A program made the translations under genes and the position numbers. A stretch of DNA of 64,000 bases from Chaunax sp. Z400. Lineage: Eukaryota; Chordata; Actinopteri; Lophiiformes; Chaunacidae. Positions 1-11,900 of this stretch are shown here, one piece after another. The stretch is from assembly GCA_037577475.1 (NCBI GenBank), contig CM075203.1, forward strand, positions 3,861,501 to 3,925,500, written 5' to 3'. Within the stretch, counting starts at the first letter, position 1; every line of letters starts with the position of its first letter. The notes under the pieces were generated by a model that made no database searches, was not told where the DNA came from, and saw nothing but the letters and a program-made list of their open reading frames with translations.

Positions 1-306
1 CGGCCTAGTTGCCCGGTTGCCACCACCCCCTTGGCGAAAGGCCAGAGGGCGCAGGGATGCTGCAGTATAAGCAGGTGAGCAGCGTGGGCTGTTGCTATGG
101 CGATGGCGATGGCGATGGCGACAGGGGAAGAAAGTATGGGCACCACGGTGAAAAGCATGGCAAGAGAAAACGATGACAGTCGATATATTCACTGACAAAC
201 AGACAAATCCAAATTGCCGGAGGATTTCTGAAGGGATTTGGCTCACAGGTCCCCGTGTGCCATTTCTCCTCTACAGCACAGCATCCTGAGCTTCTGTCTC
301 AGCATA

Positions 307-308
<2 letters not shown>

Positions 309-380
<72 letters not shown>
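309..380. repeat. (GT)n microsatellite
   Basis: A GT dinucleotide run of about 70 bp with two small interruptions (GTAT and GTGC). A shorter TG run lies at about 510-522 and a CA run at 644-662. No gene context is visible. Confidence 0.95.
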
Positions 381-2020
381 CTCCCGCTGAGCCTGTGGAG
401 TGTGTGATCACACATCCTCTCTCTCCCGACTGCACCCCATACAGCCACACACAACCAGAGATCGCTCTGGCAAACCCTCGCACAAGCGCTGTTTATGTGG
501 CCTACGATGTGTGTGTGTGTGTCAATGTGTGTGTCCCCACATCTTCAGCTAGTTACCATGGAAATAGGCCAAGCAGCAGGCACGCGGGGGGAAAAGCTGA
601 ACCATGTGATTTAACTGAGAGACACACTGTGCTGCACTGGTTGACACACACACACACACACACAGACACAGACACGGCTGGCGAATGACGATGATGTGCA
701 TTGATGGTGGAGAGTTCCTGGAAGCCAGAGTGAGTCAAGGCACAAGTCAATCAAACTCCCTGACCCTGGGCTGGCAGGCATAAGGAAGCCAGGACCTGTG
801 GTCGCGGTCCAGACAGTGGCCACACATGAAAGAGGTTTTCCACGTGACACGTTGAGGTGAGAGACTCTGGTTGTACATCCAGACACAGACACGACATGCA
901 CAGGGTTTTTTTCTAAACCAGAAACAGGGCGCTGCACTTTCTGTTACCGTATGCTGTTACAGAACATGAAGTCTTTTCATTAAAAGAGATCTAATTAGTC
1001 CAAAAATATCAAAAGTGTGACAAATAGGCCATCAAAAGGCCTTATACAGCTTTGATTTCACGTGGTTGTGGGTCATCGGAGGACCAGGACCATCGAAGGA
1101 TTGGGAATACAAGAAGAAACAATCATTTCCCCCTCAGGTAGCCTCCGAATCAGTGTTTCCACTACCATTCATTTGGAGGGACGGCCCGCCAAATCAACAA
1201 AAGTAGAAACGGAATGCATCTGGAATGCAAAACAGTGTGAAAAAAATGTCTGATCTGACTTTAAAGGGACGGATCCGGACATTAAGATGTTGGTGTTTTG
1301 TTCTAAATGAGGGTGTGTGTGTCGTCGTGACAGCAGATCATTTAGCTTACGTGTGGATCGATAAAAAGCCAGCGAGGGCAGAGCTGGGAGCACTGAGGAC
1401 ACACAGCTGTTTGGATGGTTCTACTGTACCGTCACTATCTACCCCACAGCTTCCCTCTATCACCTCTTGTCTTTTCTCTTCCTTCCACCTCTTTTTTTTT
1501 TCTTCTTTTCTCTAAACTCATCGAGCGACAAGCAGAACCTCTGAAGTTTACAGGATGGCACAGGATCTGAGAGATGTCTCGATGATCCCCGGCTGCACGG
1601 TGACGCTTCCTCTCTGATCCGCATCGCTGCCATTTATGTAAACATTCACCAAAAAAACATCCGCCGTCTCTCCGCCACCTCATGGTGTCAAATATCGAGA
1701 GCAGTGGAGCCACATATGACATATTTTCATTACCTGTACTTATTTTTCATCCTCTCTCTCCATCATATCTCTCTATGCTTAAAATATAAGGATGTTTTTG
1801 TAGATACATTTTTTTTTAAATTTATCTTTCCTTGGGATCAGCTTTAACATGAGACTGTTTCACTTTGGTCTATTTTGAAACAGCTGGTTTCATCCAAACA
1901 CGCAAAGTAAAGACTTTACTCTCTTATTTCCTGACATGATTTTTTTTCTTTTTTTATTATCTTGCAACCTATTAAGACGTTTTGAGCTCAAAATGTTAGG
2001 ATCCACCAGTCAAAAATACA

Positions 2021-2250
2021 TTATATGGCCAAAAGTATGTGGACAACAAAACTAAAAGTGGACACCAGGCCAGCTCAGATTCCAAATAGTGGATAGTGGG
2101 AGGAGTTTGTTCCCATTCAGCCATAGGAGCATGGGCCTGAACTTGTGCACCAGGGGCGTTGACATGTCTGATTCGTTTCGTCTAAAAATCCTATGCTCAA
2201 TAAAAAGCGACAGGACTTCTCTATCTAAGGTGTGAAGACGTTTCACCTCT
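2021..2250. mobile_element. Probable non-autonomous DNA transposon fragment
   Basis: The segment opens with ATATGGCCAAAAGTATGTGG. I recognise this motif as the terminal sequence of a Tc1/mariner-type repeat that is common in fish and frog genomes. It continues with text typical of that repeat (CCCATTCAGCCATAGGAGCA). No second terminus was found, so this is a truncated copy and the right boundary is approximate. The family assignment is from memory. Confidence 0.45.
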
Positions 2251-3567
2251 CATCACAGAGACTTCATCGTTTTCTACATGATTGATGGGGACATCCAGGG
2301 ATTTAAACCTCCTGTGAGGTCATAAAACTTCTTCGTGTTCACAGCCTGTAATGTTTCATTCAGCTGTTAAAGAGGAAGGGAGCTTAATCTGTTCTAAAAA
2401 ATAAAAAATAAAAAAATCAGTTACTTATTGATATATTTTTGCCAGTCTTTTCGGGGTTTTTTTGTCAGAGTAAATACAGTGAAATACACAGACTGTGTCT
2501 TATTACCGTCTGAATGAGAGAGAGAATCTATCTGATGGAGGAAAATTCCATCACACGATGCCGTCCTGACTTCCCTCCCATGGTGGACGGTTTCACCACC
2601 ATTTAACTTTGTGTGACACATGATGGTCAGGTAGGGAAACAAACCACCTGTGACCTCAGCAACCCATAAAGTCCATTCAGTGGCTGTTCTGGAGGTTCTG
2701 ATTGCATCAAATGGTCTTTGACTGTCCTGAGGAAGCTTCAGAATAGAATAGAATGGTTTCCAAATTACCTTAATCAATCTGAAATCATTGTATGCCATTC
2801 AAATTTCCTTTGGAACTGGAAGGACTGAGGTTAGGCCATGAAGAACAGATCAAAAATAGAGAAAAGTGTTTGTATTTTTGGACATACAGTGTATGTCAAA
2901 CATCTCAAATACGACGGCCCACAAAGGTCACGTCTCATTGTTTTAATCCTCACACACTGCATGAAAAATCTGACTCTGACTTGTGTCTCATTAGTCTAAC
3001 TGGCTCTTCTGTTTTCCATTTTATGATCCAATTCATTCCCTCCAGCTGAGGGGAAAACATTTTGATTTTTCTAAAAAAACTGCCCTCAAAGCCGGATGGA
3101 AATAAACGACACTTTAAAGGCGCCGTTTGTGTGCGACTGTATACCGTCTGTCACCGTCACTGCTGTGGGTTGGTATGGCCTCGGCGACAGTGACACCAGT
3201 GTAATGCAAGCTGAACAAAGAGCTGATATTGTCCCAGTGGACAATAACCCCCTCCTCCCTCCCTCCCTCTCTCTCTCTCACCCCGTCTCCCACCCACTGG
3301 AGCAAACATAAAGGTGAGAAGTGTATTTATACATCCCCGAGGAAGGAGGAAGTCTCCGTCTTCTCTTTCACAAAGTGTGCTCTCTCTCTCTCTTTCCGTC
3401 TCCGTTGGCTTCCCTCTCTCCCTCTCATTCACTTAAACTCCTGCTCTCCGTCTCTCACTTTCTTCCTCTGACCTCCATTTTCCATTCTCATTCACTCTCC
3501 ACTTCGTCCCCCCATTCATCTCTGTCTATTTGCTTCCCATTCCCGAAAAACTTCACCTCACATGCAT

Positions 3568-3692
<125 letters not shown>

Positions 3693-4158
3693 GGTTTCCC
3701 TCTAACTGGGTTATGTGTAACTTCAAATAGCCTTCGTTGACAATAGGGAGAGCCCAGAGTTCATCCTCCCCTCTCTGCTTCTCTTTCTCCTCTTTCTCAC
3801 TTTGAATGTAAGGAGAAGTTAAACATCCATGTGTGTGTTTCCTGTGAGTGTGTGTGAACATACAGTAGGCACACGTGCAGCCGCTTTTTTTTTGTGTGAG
3901 ATTCAAGGTCATTCCCTCGCTCAGGCTCTGATATTAAAGTATGCATGTGACACTCGCATGCGTGAGCAAAAAACGCACACAAGCACGGACTCCATAACCT
4001 AGATGCGACCCATTATGGCCACACGTGAACACCTAATCCTATTAGGAGGAAATAAAAAGGGAGGTGAATATTTGCTCAATATCCAGGCTATTACATAACC
4101 ATCTTGATTTGTCCACGCAAACTGGAAATAATATGGGGTTTTAAATTTTAGTTAGAGT

Positions 4159-4445
4159 ATGGAGAGAGAGAGGAGAGAAGGAGAGGGGAAAGGAAAGGAA
4201 GGGAGTGGTGAGGACAGGAAAGTTAAAAAAAAAAAGAGGAGTGGTGAGAAAAGGAAAGGAAAGAAAAGCGGTGATGAAAGAGAAGAACTAAGCAGAGGAA
4301 AGGAAAGAAACAAGATAAGAAGAGAAAAGGAAAGAACTGGTTATAAAAAGGGGGGGAAGAGAAGGGAGAGAAAATATGAATAGTGTAGAGGAAAACTGAG
4401 AGAAAAGAGATAAGAAAGGAAGGGAAGGAAAGAAAAAGAGGTGAG
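4159..4445 (+). repeat. Long polypurine (GA/GGAAA) tract
   Basis: About 290 nt in which the plus strand is almost all purine, with only scattered pyrimidines. Mirror-type GGAAAGGAAAGG runs occur. Such tracts can form triplex (H-DNA) structures. No exon is supported within it. Confidence 0.85.
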
Positions 4446-4842
4446 GAATGCGTGAGACACTGAATAAACGACAAGTAAAAGACGACCAGCTGAGAAAAAG
4501 AGGGAGCATTCCATCGGATGGTAAAGGTCAAAGGAGACATACAAGTATGCGCATGCCTCCCTTTTCCCTCTCCTCCTCCTCCTCCTCCTCCTTTATCCTG
4601 TGATGAAGATAATGTGCTCTTCTTCATACCTCCACCCTCTTATAATCCATATATGTGTTCCCAACCCTGTCCACCGACACGCATCACTGAGACGTCAACA
4701 GCAGATGAACGTCCCTGACACAACCTGGGATTATTCACACATGACCACGTCCACAAACAGGATTCAAGACAAGTAAGTCAATTAAAGTGAATTTAACAGA
4801 CATGTTGTTTTACCATATTATAATTTATCCACAACAAATACT

Positions 4843-5338
4843 TTAAAGGAAAAGGTCACCCAAAAATGAAAATTCAATCATGATCTGCTCAGCTCAGAAA
4901 CTGGGTGAAGTTTCTTACTTTTAAGGAGCTTCACAGCAAAACAGCGTGGTAGCATTCTCCTGAACGACTGAAGGAGATGGGGACTTGTTTTAAAACGTGA
5001 AAAAATATGTTGAAAACAAACTTAAAATGACTCCATACTGCTTGTACGGCATAATCCAAGTCTCCACAAGACTAAACAGCTTAAATCCTTATAAAGGGTG
5101 TAAATGACATCTTTGCAGGGTTCAAGACTTTTATTATGCCATATGATGAGCTGTTATTTTATGTTAAATTTCAGTTGTTTCACATTTTAAAACAAGGCCT
5201 GATCTTTTTAGCATTGCTACAATGTTCCCATGATGCACCAGAAATGTTTGGAAGACTAAGAAACTTCACCCAACCTCCCTTCATCATGAAGGTGAGATAA
5301 TGACTGGAGTCTCATGTTTGGGTGAACTGTTCCTTTAA
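4843..5338. mobile_element. TTAA-ended inverted-repeat element (MITE-like)
   Basis: The left end TTAAAGGAAAAGGTCACCCA and the right end TGGGTGAACTGTTCCTTTAA are imperfect inverted repeats. The element is about 496 bp and has no coding capacity. The GTTCACCC-type terminus is familiar from abundant fish MITEs. TTAA at both tips could be the target duplication of a piggyBac-like mobiliser (inference). A related copy lies in a sec24c intron (45703-46030). Confidence 0.75.
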
Positions 5339-6955
5339 GTCAATGAGACCATGAGATTCATTTGTCCATGCTTGCACACATGATGGTTGGTTTGTTCCCT
5401 GAAGGCTCTGAACAAGTAACTTTAAAATACAAAAAATAAACTTGATCACATCCAAACAAGATAACAGATTAAAAACTCAAGCTAAAAATAGAGTGAAAGT
5501 CCAAAATCCTGAGCATGGAGATCTTCATACTGAGCTCTGAGGATGTTCTTCATCAAGATGCCTGATTTGATTTTCCACCGTATTAACAACATCAAATAAA
5601 TCTTCTCCATGCGGTTCTGGGCTTTTAAATGATGCCACCCCCAGGGAAAAAATCATTCTGAAAGGGAAGAGAGAAACTTTTCCTGGCAGCGAGATCAACA
5701 GGACAAACTATTTTGTGGATAAAAGTAATATGAGTGTATACCTTCCAGGACATCCATCTGAGTACTCACTGTATAAAACGCTGTAATGCTAAAGTACTGT
5801 ACCAAAGCCAGAACAACGGATCATAAAATATGGAAGCAGTATAGCGTATATAAGGTCGTATTAAATAACGTGAAATTATGGATGTTGAGCTGGTGTTTTA
5901 AGGCGATAATGGGGTGGGTGGGTATTGCACATTTGCAGGCAGCAATGCACACACTGTACATTAGTGCACACACCCATTGTGCTAACAAAAAGTCACTGCC
6001 TGCCAGAGTGGTTCCTCTCCAAAGACTAAGAATTAAAGACATGATTTAAATGTCCGTGAGACACTTCAGCTCAGTTTGGAGGGTGGAGCTGTGCTGCTGT
6101 GGGTTATTCCTCATGTTGTGGGGGCATAAACCTGTTCAACCAGCCACGTGTATCTTTCATATGGAGATATAATACTATATCTCTGCAGAGGTAAGCAATT
6201 ATATAAAAAGGTTCAAGTCTTGGTTTTGGGTTTAGAGCAGACCCAGGTTTAAGTTAGGGAGAGTTATGGGTTAAGATAAGCCTCGCTGTCAGTCAACGTC
6301 CTCAGAAGGAAAACGCGTGAGTGGCCAATTCCCTAATTTCCCTGTTCACGTGTGAACGCGCGCGTGAGGCAGGGTAGCAGTGGGCTGTGTCACCATCTCT
6401 TATGTGACGGCACTAGCGAGGATGCGGGCCCGGCAAGGGGCCAAAGTCATCAATCACGCAGATCGAAACCGCAACGTAGAATCAATGGCGGCCCCCAGGA
6501 GCGATGACAGTGGAGCGTGAATCCGCGGCGCTAAAAGGCTGCGGTCCCTCAGCCATCCATCAACAAGTCCACACAGTGTCCACTCCACCAAAAAAAAAAC
6601 TGCGACCAGAACACGCAGGACGGGGCAGGGGGCCACGCGCGCTGTGGTGGTATGTGCCCGGCTGGGACGGCGTGGGCAAAGAAACACCTGTAAATGTGAA
6701 ATAAAAACCAAGCCGGAGTGAGATGATACCTGAGGTGAACGGGTGCGCAGAGGTGGCTTACTTATAAAATACACTTATAAAACACTAAAACTGACTCTGC
6801 GGAGCAACAGAGGGCACGGGGCGAGGAAAAGGTCGCGCTGCTGATGAGAGTAATGATGACAATGACGAAGGTGATGATAGAGAGGAAGATGATCCTCCAC
6901 ACATCTGTTGAGGATCGCATCTGGCCGACACGCTGACTCCCCCTCTATAAACACA

Positions 6956-6960
<5 letters not shown>

Positions 6961-7000
<40 letters not shown>
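6961..7000. repeat. (AC)20 microsatellite
   Basis: Forty bases of AC repeat, followed after about 36 bp by a run of C near 7027-7036. It sits just left of the putative minus-strand first exon at 7109. Confidence 0.95.
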
Positions 7001-7003
<3 letters not shown>

Positions 7004-7108
7004 CTGACAGTGTATTCCGCCTGGTCACATGCGCCCCCCCCCCCCAGTCTCTAGCTGTGATGGAGCTCATGCAGTGCGTAGCGTGAAGGGGTTGTTTTTT
7101 TTACTCAC

Positions 7109-7480
7109 CCCGGCTGCTGTCGCCGCCAGTCTCCGTCCGATCGCGTGTCCTACGGTGTGATTTAACAGGAGGGCGAGCCGTGGGCGCATCCAGCCCCCAC
7201 CAGCGCCATCCAGCGCTGCGGTCGCGGCACGCCGCTCTCGCGATACCCTGTCATCCTCCAGCTCTGCGATGGAGTGAGTGACGTATCGGTTTTGAGAGGC
7301 GGTTTGCTCAGCCCAATGCCGCCGCCTTATGGGCACGAGGCGTAAAGAGCGCGCAGATGGAGATGACGTCATCCTGTAGCTCACCGTGGCCTTACCTGTT
7401 GTGTCTCGCGCTCTCTCTACCACTCTCTCCCATATCTCCACTGCCACATGTAACCTGCTGTCAGCCACATGCAGAAGACA
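7109..7480 (-). promoter_or_regulatory. GC-rich putative promoter and first exon(s) of a minus-strand gene
   Basis: The block is rich in CpG compared with its surroundings. It contains a perfect palindromic CRE (TGACGTCA, 7364-7371) and a half-site TGACGTA (7279-7285). On the minus strand two strong donors are seen: CAACAG|GTAAGG (exon would end at 7396) and GCCGGG|GTGAGT (exon would end at 7109). This pattern suits alternative 5' exons of a gene running left. In human 10q22 the minus-strand neighbour downstream of MYOZ1 is USP54, so a usp54 5' exon is the best guess. No coding exon of it was found, so the gene symbol is left empty. Confidence 0.45.
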
Positions 7481-8560
7481 TCCGTCTAATAACTGGAGAC
7501 CTGCCAGAGCCAGTTTAGAGTCACAGCCTGAGCGACCTGCTTATTCAGGAGAGAAGTCAGAGACTTTTTTTTTTTTTTTAGACTGTCAGTGATTTTAATA
7601 CCAAAATAACTGAGAGAAGGTTTATACTCAGTGTGAAGAGCAACTAAATCAGGGAAGCCAGCAAGGTGCCATAGGTGAGTGGGTTGTACACATAATCCAG
7701 ACAGAGAGGAGACAGGAAACAGGTGAAGCAGGGAGGAGACAATCAGCCACAGGTGGAGGCAATCAGACAATCACACACTGGAGGGAAAATGTTAAAGGGG
7801 AAACACACAAGGAAACAATGATAAACCAACATGATACTAGTCAAACACAGACACAGAGGGAGAGGAAATGAACTACAAGTAAAAACACTGAAACAGAGGA
7901 AGGACAACCAAAAGGTTAAAAAAAAATCATAAGAAAACACAGGAAATGCAAAGCTGAAAAACACTGCATGGAAAGAGACTTTCAAAATAAAAACAGGAAA
8001 GGGCAACTTAAATACTGAACCATGCCATTGTTATGGTTAGGTAACAAAAATACTTGGACCTAAGCAATTCTCTTATTAATTTTGAGCTCAATAGTTTCAA
8101 CTTTCGACAGCAACAAAAATGGCGACGGTAGATGATGCTGTGATGATGTACCACGTAAATAAAAAAGCTGCAGAAGCAGAGGCAGCCATGTACATGATGG
8201 TGGTCTGTGAAGCCCTTAAATACATCATGTGGACAATGTGGATTTTTCCAGAAGAAATGTCTTCTTTGTCGTGTCCGTAGACATTTGTCGTATCTTGCTT
8301 GAATTATGATTTACAAAAGTACCGCTCCATTTTGTCTGTTTCATCCTTATTCGTGGTCGTACACGGGCGATGCATCAAGAATGGTCTTTGACATTAAATA
8401 CATATCACAACTGAGCCACGTTGACTCAGCATCACCTCTAAAAGCTGCAGACACCTGGATTATTTTGTCATGTTACTGTTATTTTGATAAATAATCAAGT
8501 TTGTTTTTTTAAATAACAGTTCTCCAGCAGTAGCACATGCAGTGATAACATGACAAGCAG
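7481..8560. other. Spacer between the putative promoter and the myoz1 3' end
   Basis: AT-rich DNA without recognisable exons. A run of 13 T lies near 7566. Nothing else could be supported. Confidence 0.5.
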
Positions 8561-8583
8561 GCAGACATTCTGTAAAGGGGAAC

Positions 8584-8589
8584 TTTATT
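8584..8589 (-). terminator. myoz1: myoz1 polyadenylation signal
   Basis: The minus strand reads AATAAA, followed about 20 nt later by a TG/CT-rich element (TGTCTGCCTGCTTGTC). This is the first canonical signal after the myoz1 stop codon and implies a 3' UTR of about 400 nt. Cleavage is expected near 8565. Confidence 0.7.
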
Positions 8590-8971
8590 GCATAAATACA
8601 TTGTTTTAAGAGTGCAGAGTGCTTATCGATATCTATTCACACAGATCTTGCATTAGTATGCAAACTTATAGACCGGATAATAGCTGAGGAGAAAAAGATA
8701 AGAAAGCACACAGGAGACCAGGGGAGATACTTTTCAAGTCATTTTAAAATCATCTTTTGTACATTAATTTCCATGTAATCAAAGTACATTTCAATATGTG
8801 TTCACAAGAGCCTCAACTCTGCTCATGTTGTCAGTGTATGTAATGTAAATTATGTATACACTCACACGAGGGTGTGTGTGTCTGTGTTTATGAGTTCCAG
8901 TGCATGTACTTTAATATGTGTGTTTCATTCTACATGCACTGTTAATATACTTCGTGTGTTCGCATGCGTGT

Positions 8972-11900
8972 TCACAGATCATCCGTCTCTCCGTCAAAGG
9001 GCATGTTGTCCAGGTCCATGTGGATGTGTGAGTTGTCCTCGCTGCAGACCCAGCCGATGGGCGTGCGGTTGAACGACGGGCGAGAGCGGATGTCGGCCTG
9101 CAGGCTGGGGAGAGGCTCCGGCTCCTCCGTGGCAACATTGACCTCTGGGAGTTCAAAGGTCAGTAACTTGGTCGCCTTGTCGTAGCCGCCGAACGGCAGC
9201 GCCGTCCTGCGGGGAAAAGAAGAGGAAGGGAGCTGAGAGGAGACGAGGGGAACACCAGGACGAGACTCTCTGAGTCTGACATATTTGTCTGCTCAAATAC
9301 GTTTCCCATAATTTTCCACCATAAGCATTGTTTGCTGATTGCATAGATAGATTACTGAACTGACCTACCAGGCTGCGTATGAAATGATATTTGATATTTA
9401 TTGTTTGGAGAGTCAATGAAACGAGTGTAAAATATTGCCGCAGCCTCCTCCCATCTGGGTGCATTGTTATTTTAGGAGGGGTGGTGACCTTTCACATATC
9501 TGTGCCCTGTGGTCTCATTACCCCTCCGGCTGGATGTTTAGCGCTCATTCATGCTGATTAGTTTTTACGAAGGATACAGCTGCTCTCAGTCTTACAGCGA
9601 CCATTAACAGAGCAACAGATGGAGACCTACTGTATGGGTTCAAATGAGATTAATATAATTACATCTGGTATGAAATGCTGCCTGCGTGGTATAAGTCTGA
9701 CAGCACGTTTCTAAACGTAAGGCAAGGTGCTGCTTTTACTGCTGATGAAGCAGAAATCTGATGGTTGTAAAAGTGATGTGGATCAGTGAGCTGATGTAGC
9801 CGAGACACTGTAATTACATTTTAATTTTAACAATTGCACTACTTTAATTAAAAAACATCACATTTCCATTTCTTGCATGTCCTGGTTTATGTCTCAATAA
9901 AGATTTCTGTGCTCTCACACTTGTTTTTTGTACCTGTTGAAGCTCTTGTACAGAGGCAGCTCTGGGTGAATCCGGATGGGTCCCGGCATGCAGGACTTCA
10001 TGGTGGCTGTCAGCTCCTGGTTGCCCCTCATGGCCCGTTCCCATGGTGATACGTAGGTGCGTACATACTCCTCCCTCCTCTTCTTCCTCTCTGCCTCATC
10101 ATCCACTTTCTCCTCCACCACTGAGAATCAGAAGGTAAGAATGGAGAGATATATAAAGTCGTTACAGAAAGAAAGCATCTAAAATACTAAACAGGTGACA
10201 GAAAATATAAGCTACCCTCTTCCTTTGGCATCTCAGGCTTTGGTGGAACAGGGGGAGGGCACATCAGCAGGTTCTGGAGGTTGTGCTAGAAGAAAAAAGA
10301 GGTAGTAGGATCCGATCAGTATGCACATATGCACAAATCGTATGCACACACACACACACTCTCCCTTCCTCTTCTCTGACTCTTACACTGTTTTCATTGG
10401 TCACGATGAATCTCTCAACTCGCTGCTGCCTCATCTTGAACATCTTGGAGCCCTTGTTGTTGAGCAGGGTGAGCTCCTCCAGCATCACATCCTTGGGCGT
10501 CTTGATCTTGGTGCCCAGGTCGAGTTCAGAGGCTTCAGGGTCTGACTCATCATCTGACATGAAGAGGAGAAAAACCAAGGAACGGAATATGGAGATACAG
10601 GTTTGTATATGCAGGTAAAAGATACATCGGAAAGTGTCATAATTTTCCATATGTTGAGAAAAATGCAATGTGTCTTGGAGAAGAAGGTGTAAACCAATTC
10701 ATTTAAAATTAATAGTAGGAGAGTGTTTTTAATAAGAGTGTTTATTCACATAGAAACTTCTATATTCTTGTTTAAAACCACATATGATACGATGATGTTT
10801 TTGCATTTTGGTGCAAACTGAAAAATGTGATAAAATTTGTCATTTTTTGAAAAATTCAGATTTGCAGAATTCCTGTTCTTCTTCTGACTTCCTGTTGGGT
10901 TTAGGTCATAGCACCAAGCGTCTTTTTTATAGACCTTGGTATGATGTACTCTGGTGGCTGCTTCTTTGACATTTTCTAGGGGGGGCGCTGTGGAGCCATT
11001 TTGACACACACCCAGTCCTGAAACCCATTAAAGGTGGAATTTTTCGTGTCCTCTGACAAGTATGCCAATTATCATGAGTTTTTGAGTATCATAAGCACCG
11101 AAGAAATGCATTAAAAAATCAGAAAAACAAATCCCTCTTTGCACGTCTGATGCCAGGGACAGTTTGGCCCCCCAGGCATCAGGCCCTGAAAAGCATATTT
11201 TTTAAAATGCTGAGCTGGAATAAGCATCATCTGTTTTTTAAAACATTCTCTCATGAACTACTGCACTGACTAGAATGAAAAGAATCTGGCTCATGTAACC
11301 CATAATGATTATCTGTGCATCTGTGAATTTAAAAAAAATCTTTTTTACTAAATCTTTGGTGTAGGTTTTATACACTCTATACATCCTATCAGCTAACTCC
11401 ATTTGACAAATTAAAAGCAGGGTTTACCTTCCTCTACATGGTTTTGTAGGACTGTTGACGTACTTTTTGTCCTCTGGCTTCCATACTCTCCTTGTTGAGA
11501 TGAAACCTGTTTGATGTTAAAGGATGTGTGTGTGTAACACCAGGGGTTAGGAGGCCAAAGCAATATGGAAGAAAGAGGCACAGGGGAAGGCCGCAGCAGA
11601 TTTTCTGGTAGCATTGTTTATGGAGGGAAATCCTTATAAAACACTAGCTCTCTCACGCTCCCCTCTTCTCTTTCAGTGATAGCAAGGTTTGATGGATTTT
11701 ACTGCTCCACAGAGCTCCTCATAAAACACTTCTCATCCACCACATACACTCTGATATCACTCATAACACCTGGAATCCAGCCATACACCACCACACACAC
11801 ACACGCACACACACACACTCCCACGAACACATCCATAAGCCGGGAGTTGGCATTGCAATGCTGCAGAGGGCTGTTAGCAGTACCTCATAAATCAGACTTG

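Noticed and set aside
1..90. Possible exon at the left edge (acceptor-like CTGCAG on minus, donor-like AAGCAG|GTGAGC on plus)
   Set aside because: Neither reading gives a recognisable protein and the sequence is cut by the window edge, so no exon is claimed.
311..688. 125-codon open frame through GT repeats
   Set aside because: Almost entirely low-complexity CV/TH encoded by microsatellite; no splice or start context. The same applies to frames at 3321-3740, 18138-18428 and 19253-19615.
4223..4627. 134-codon minus-strand frame rich in Phe, Ser and Leu
   Set aside because: Produced by translating the complement of a purine tract; composition artefact.
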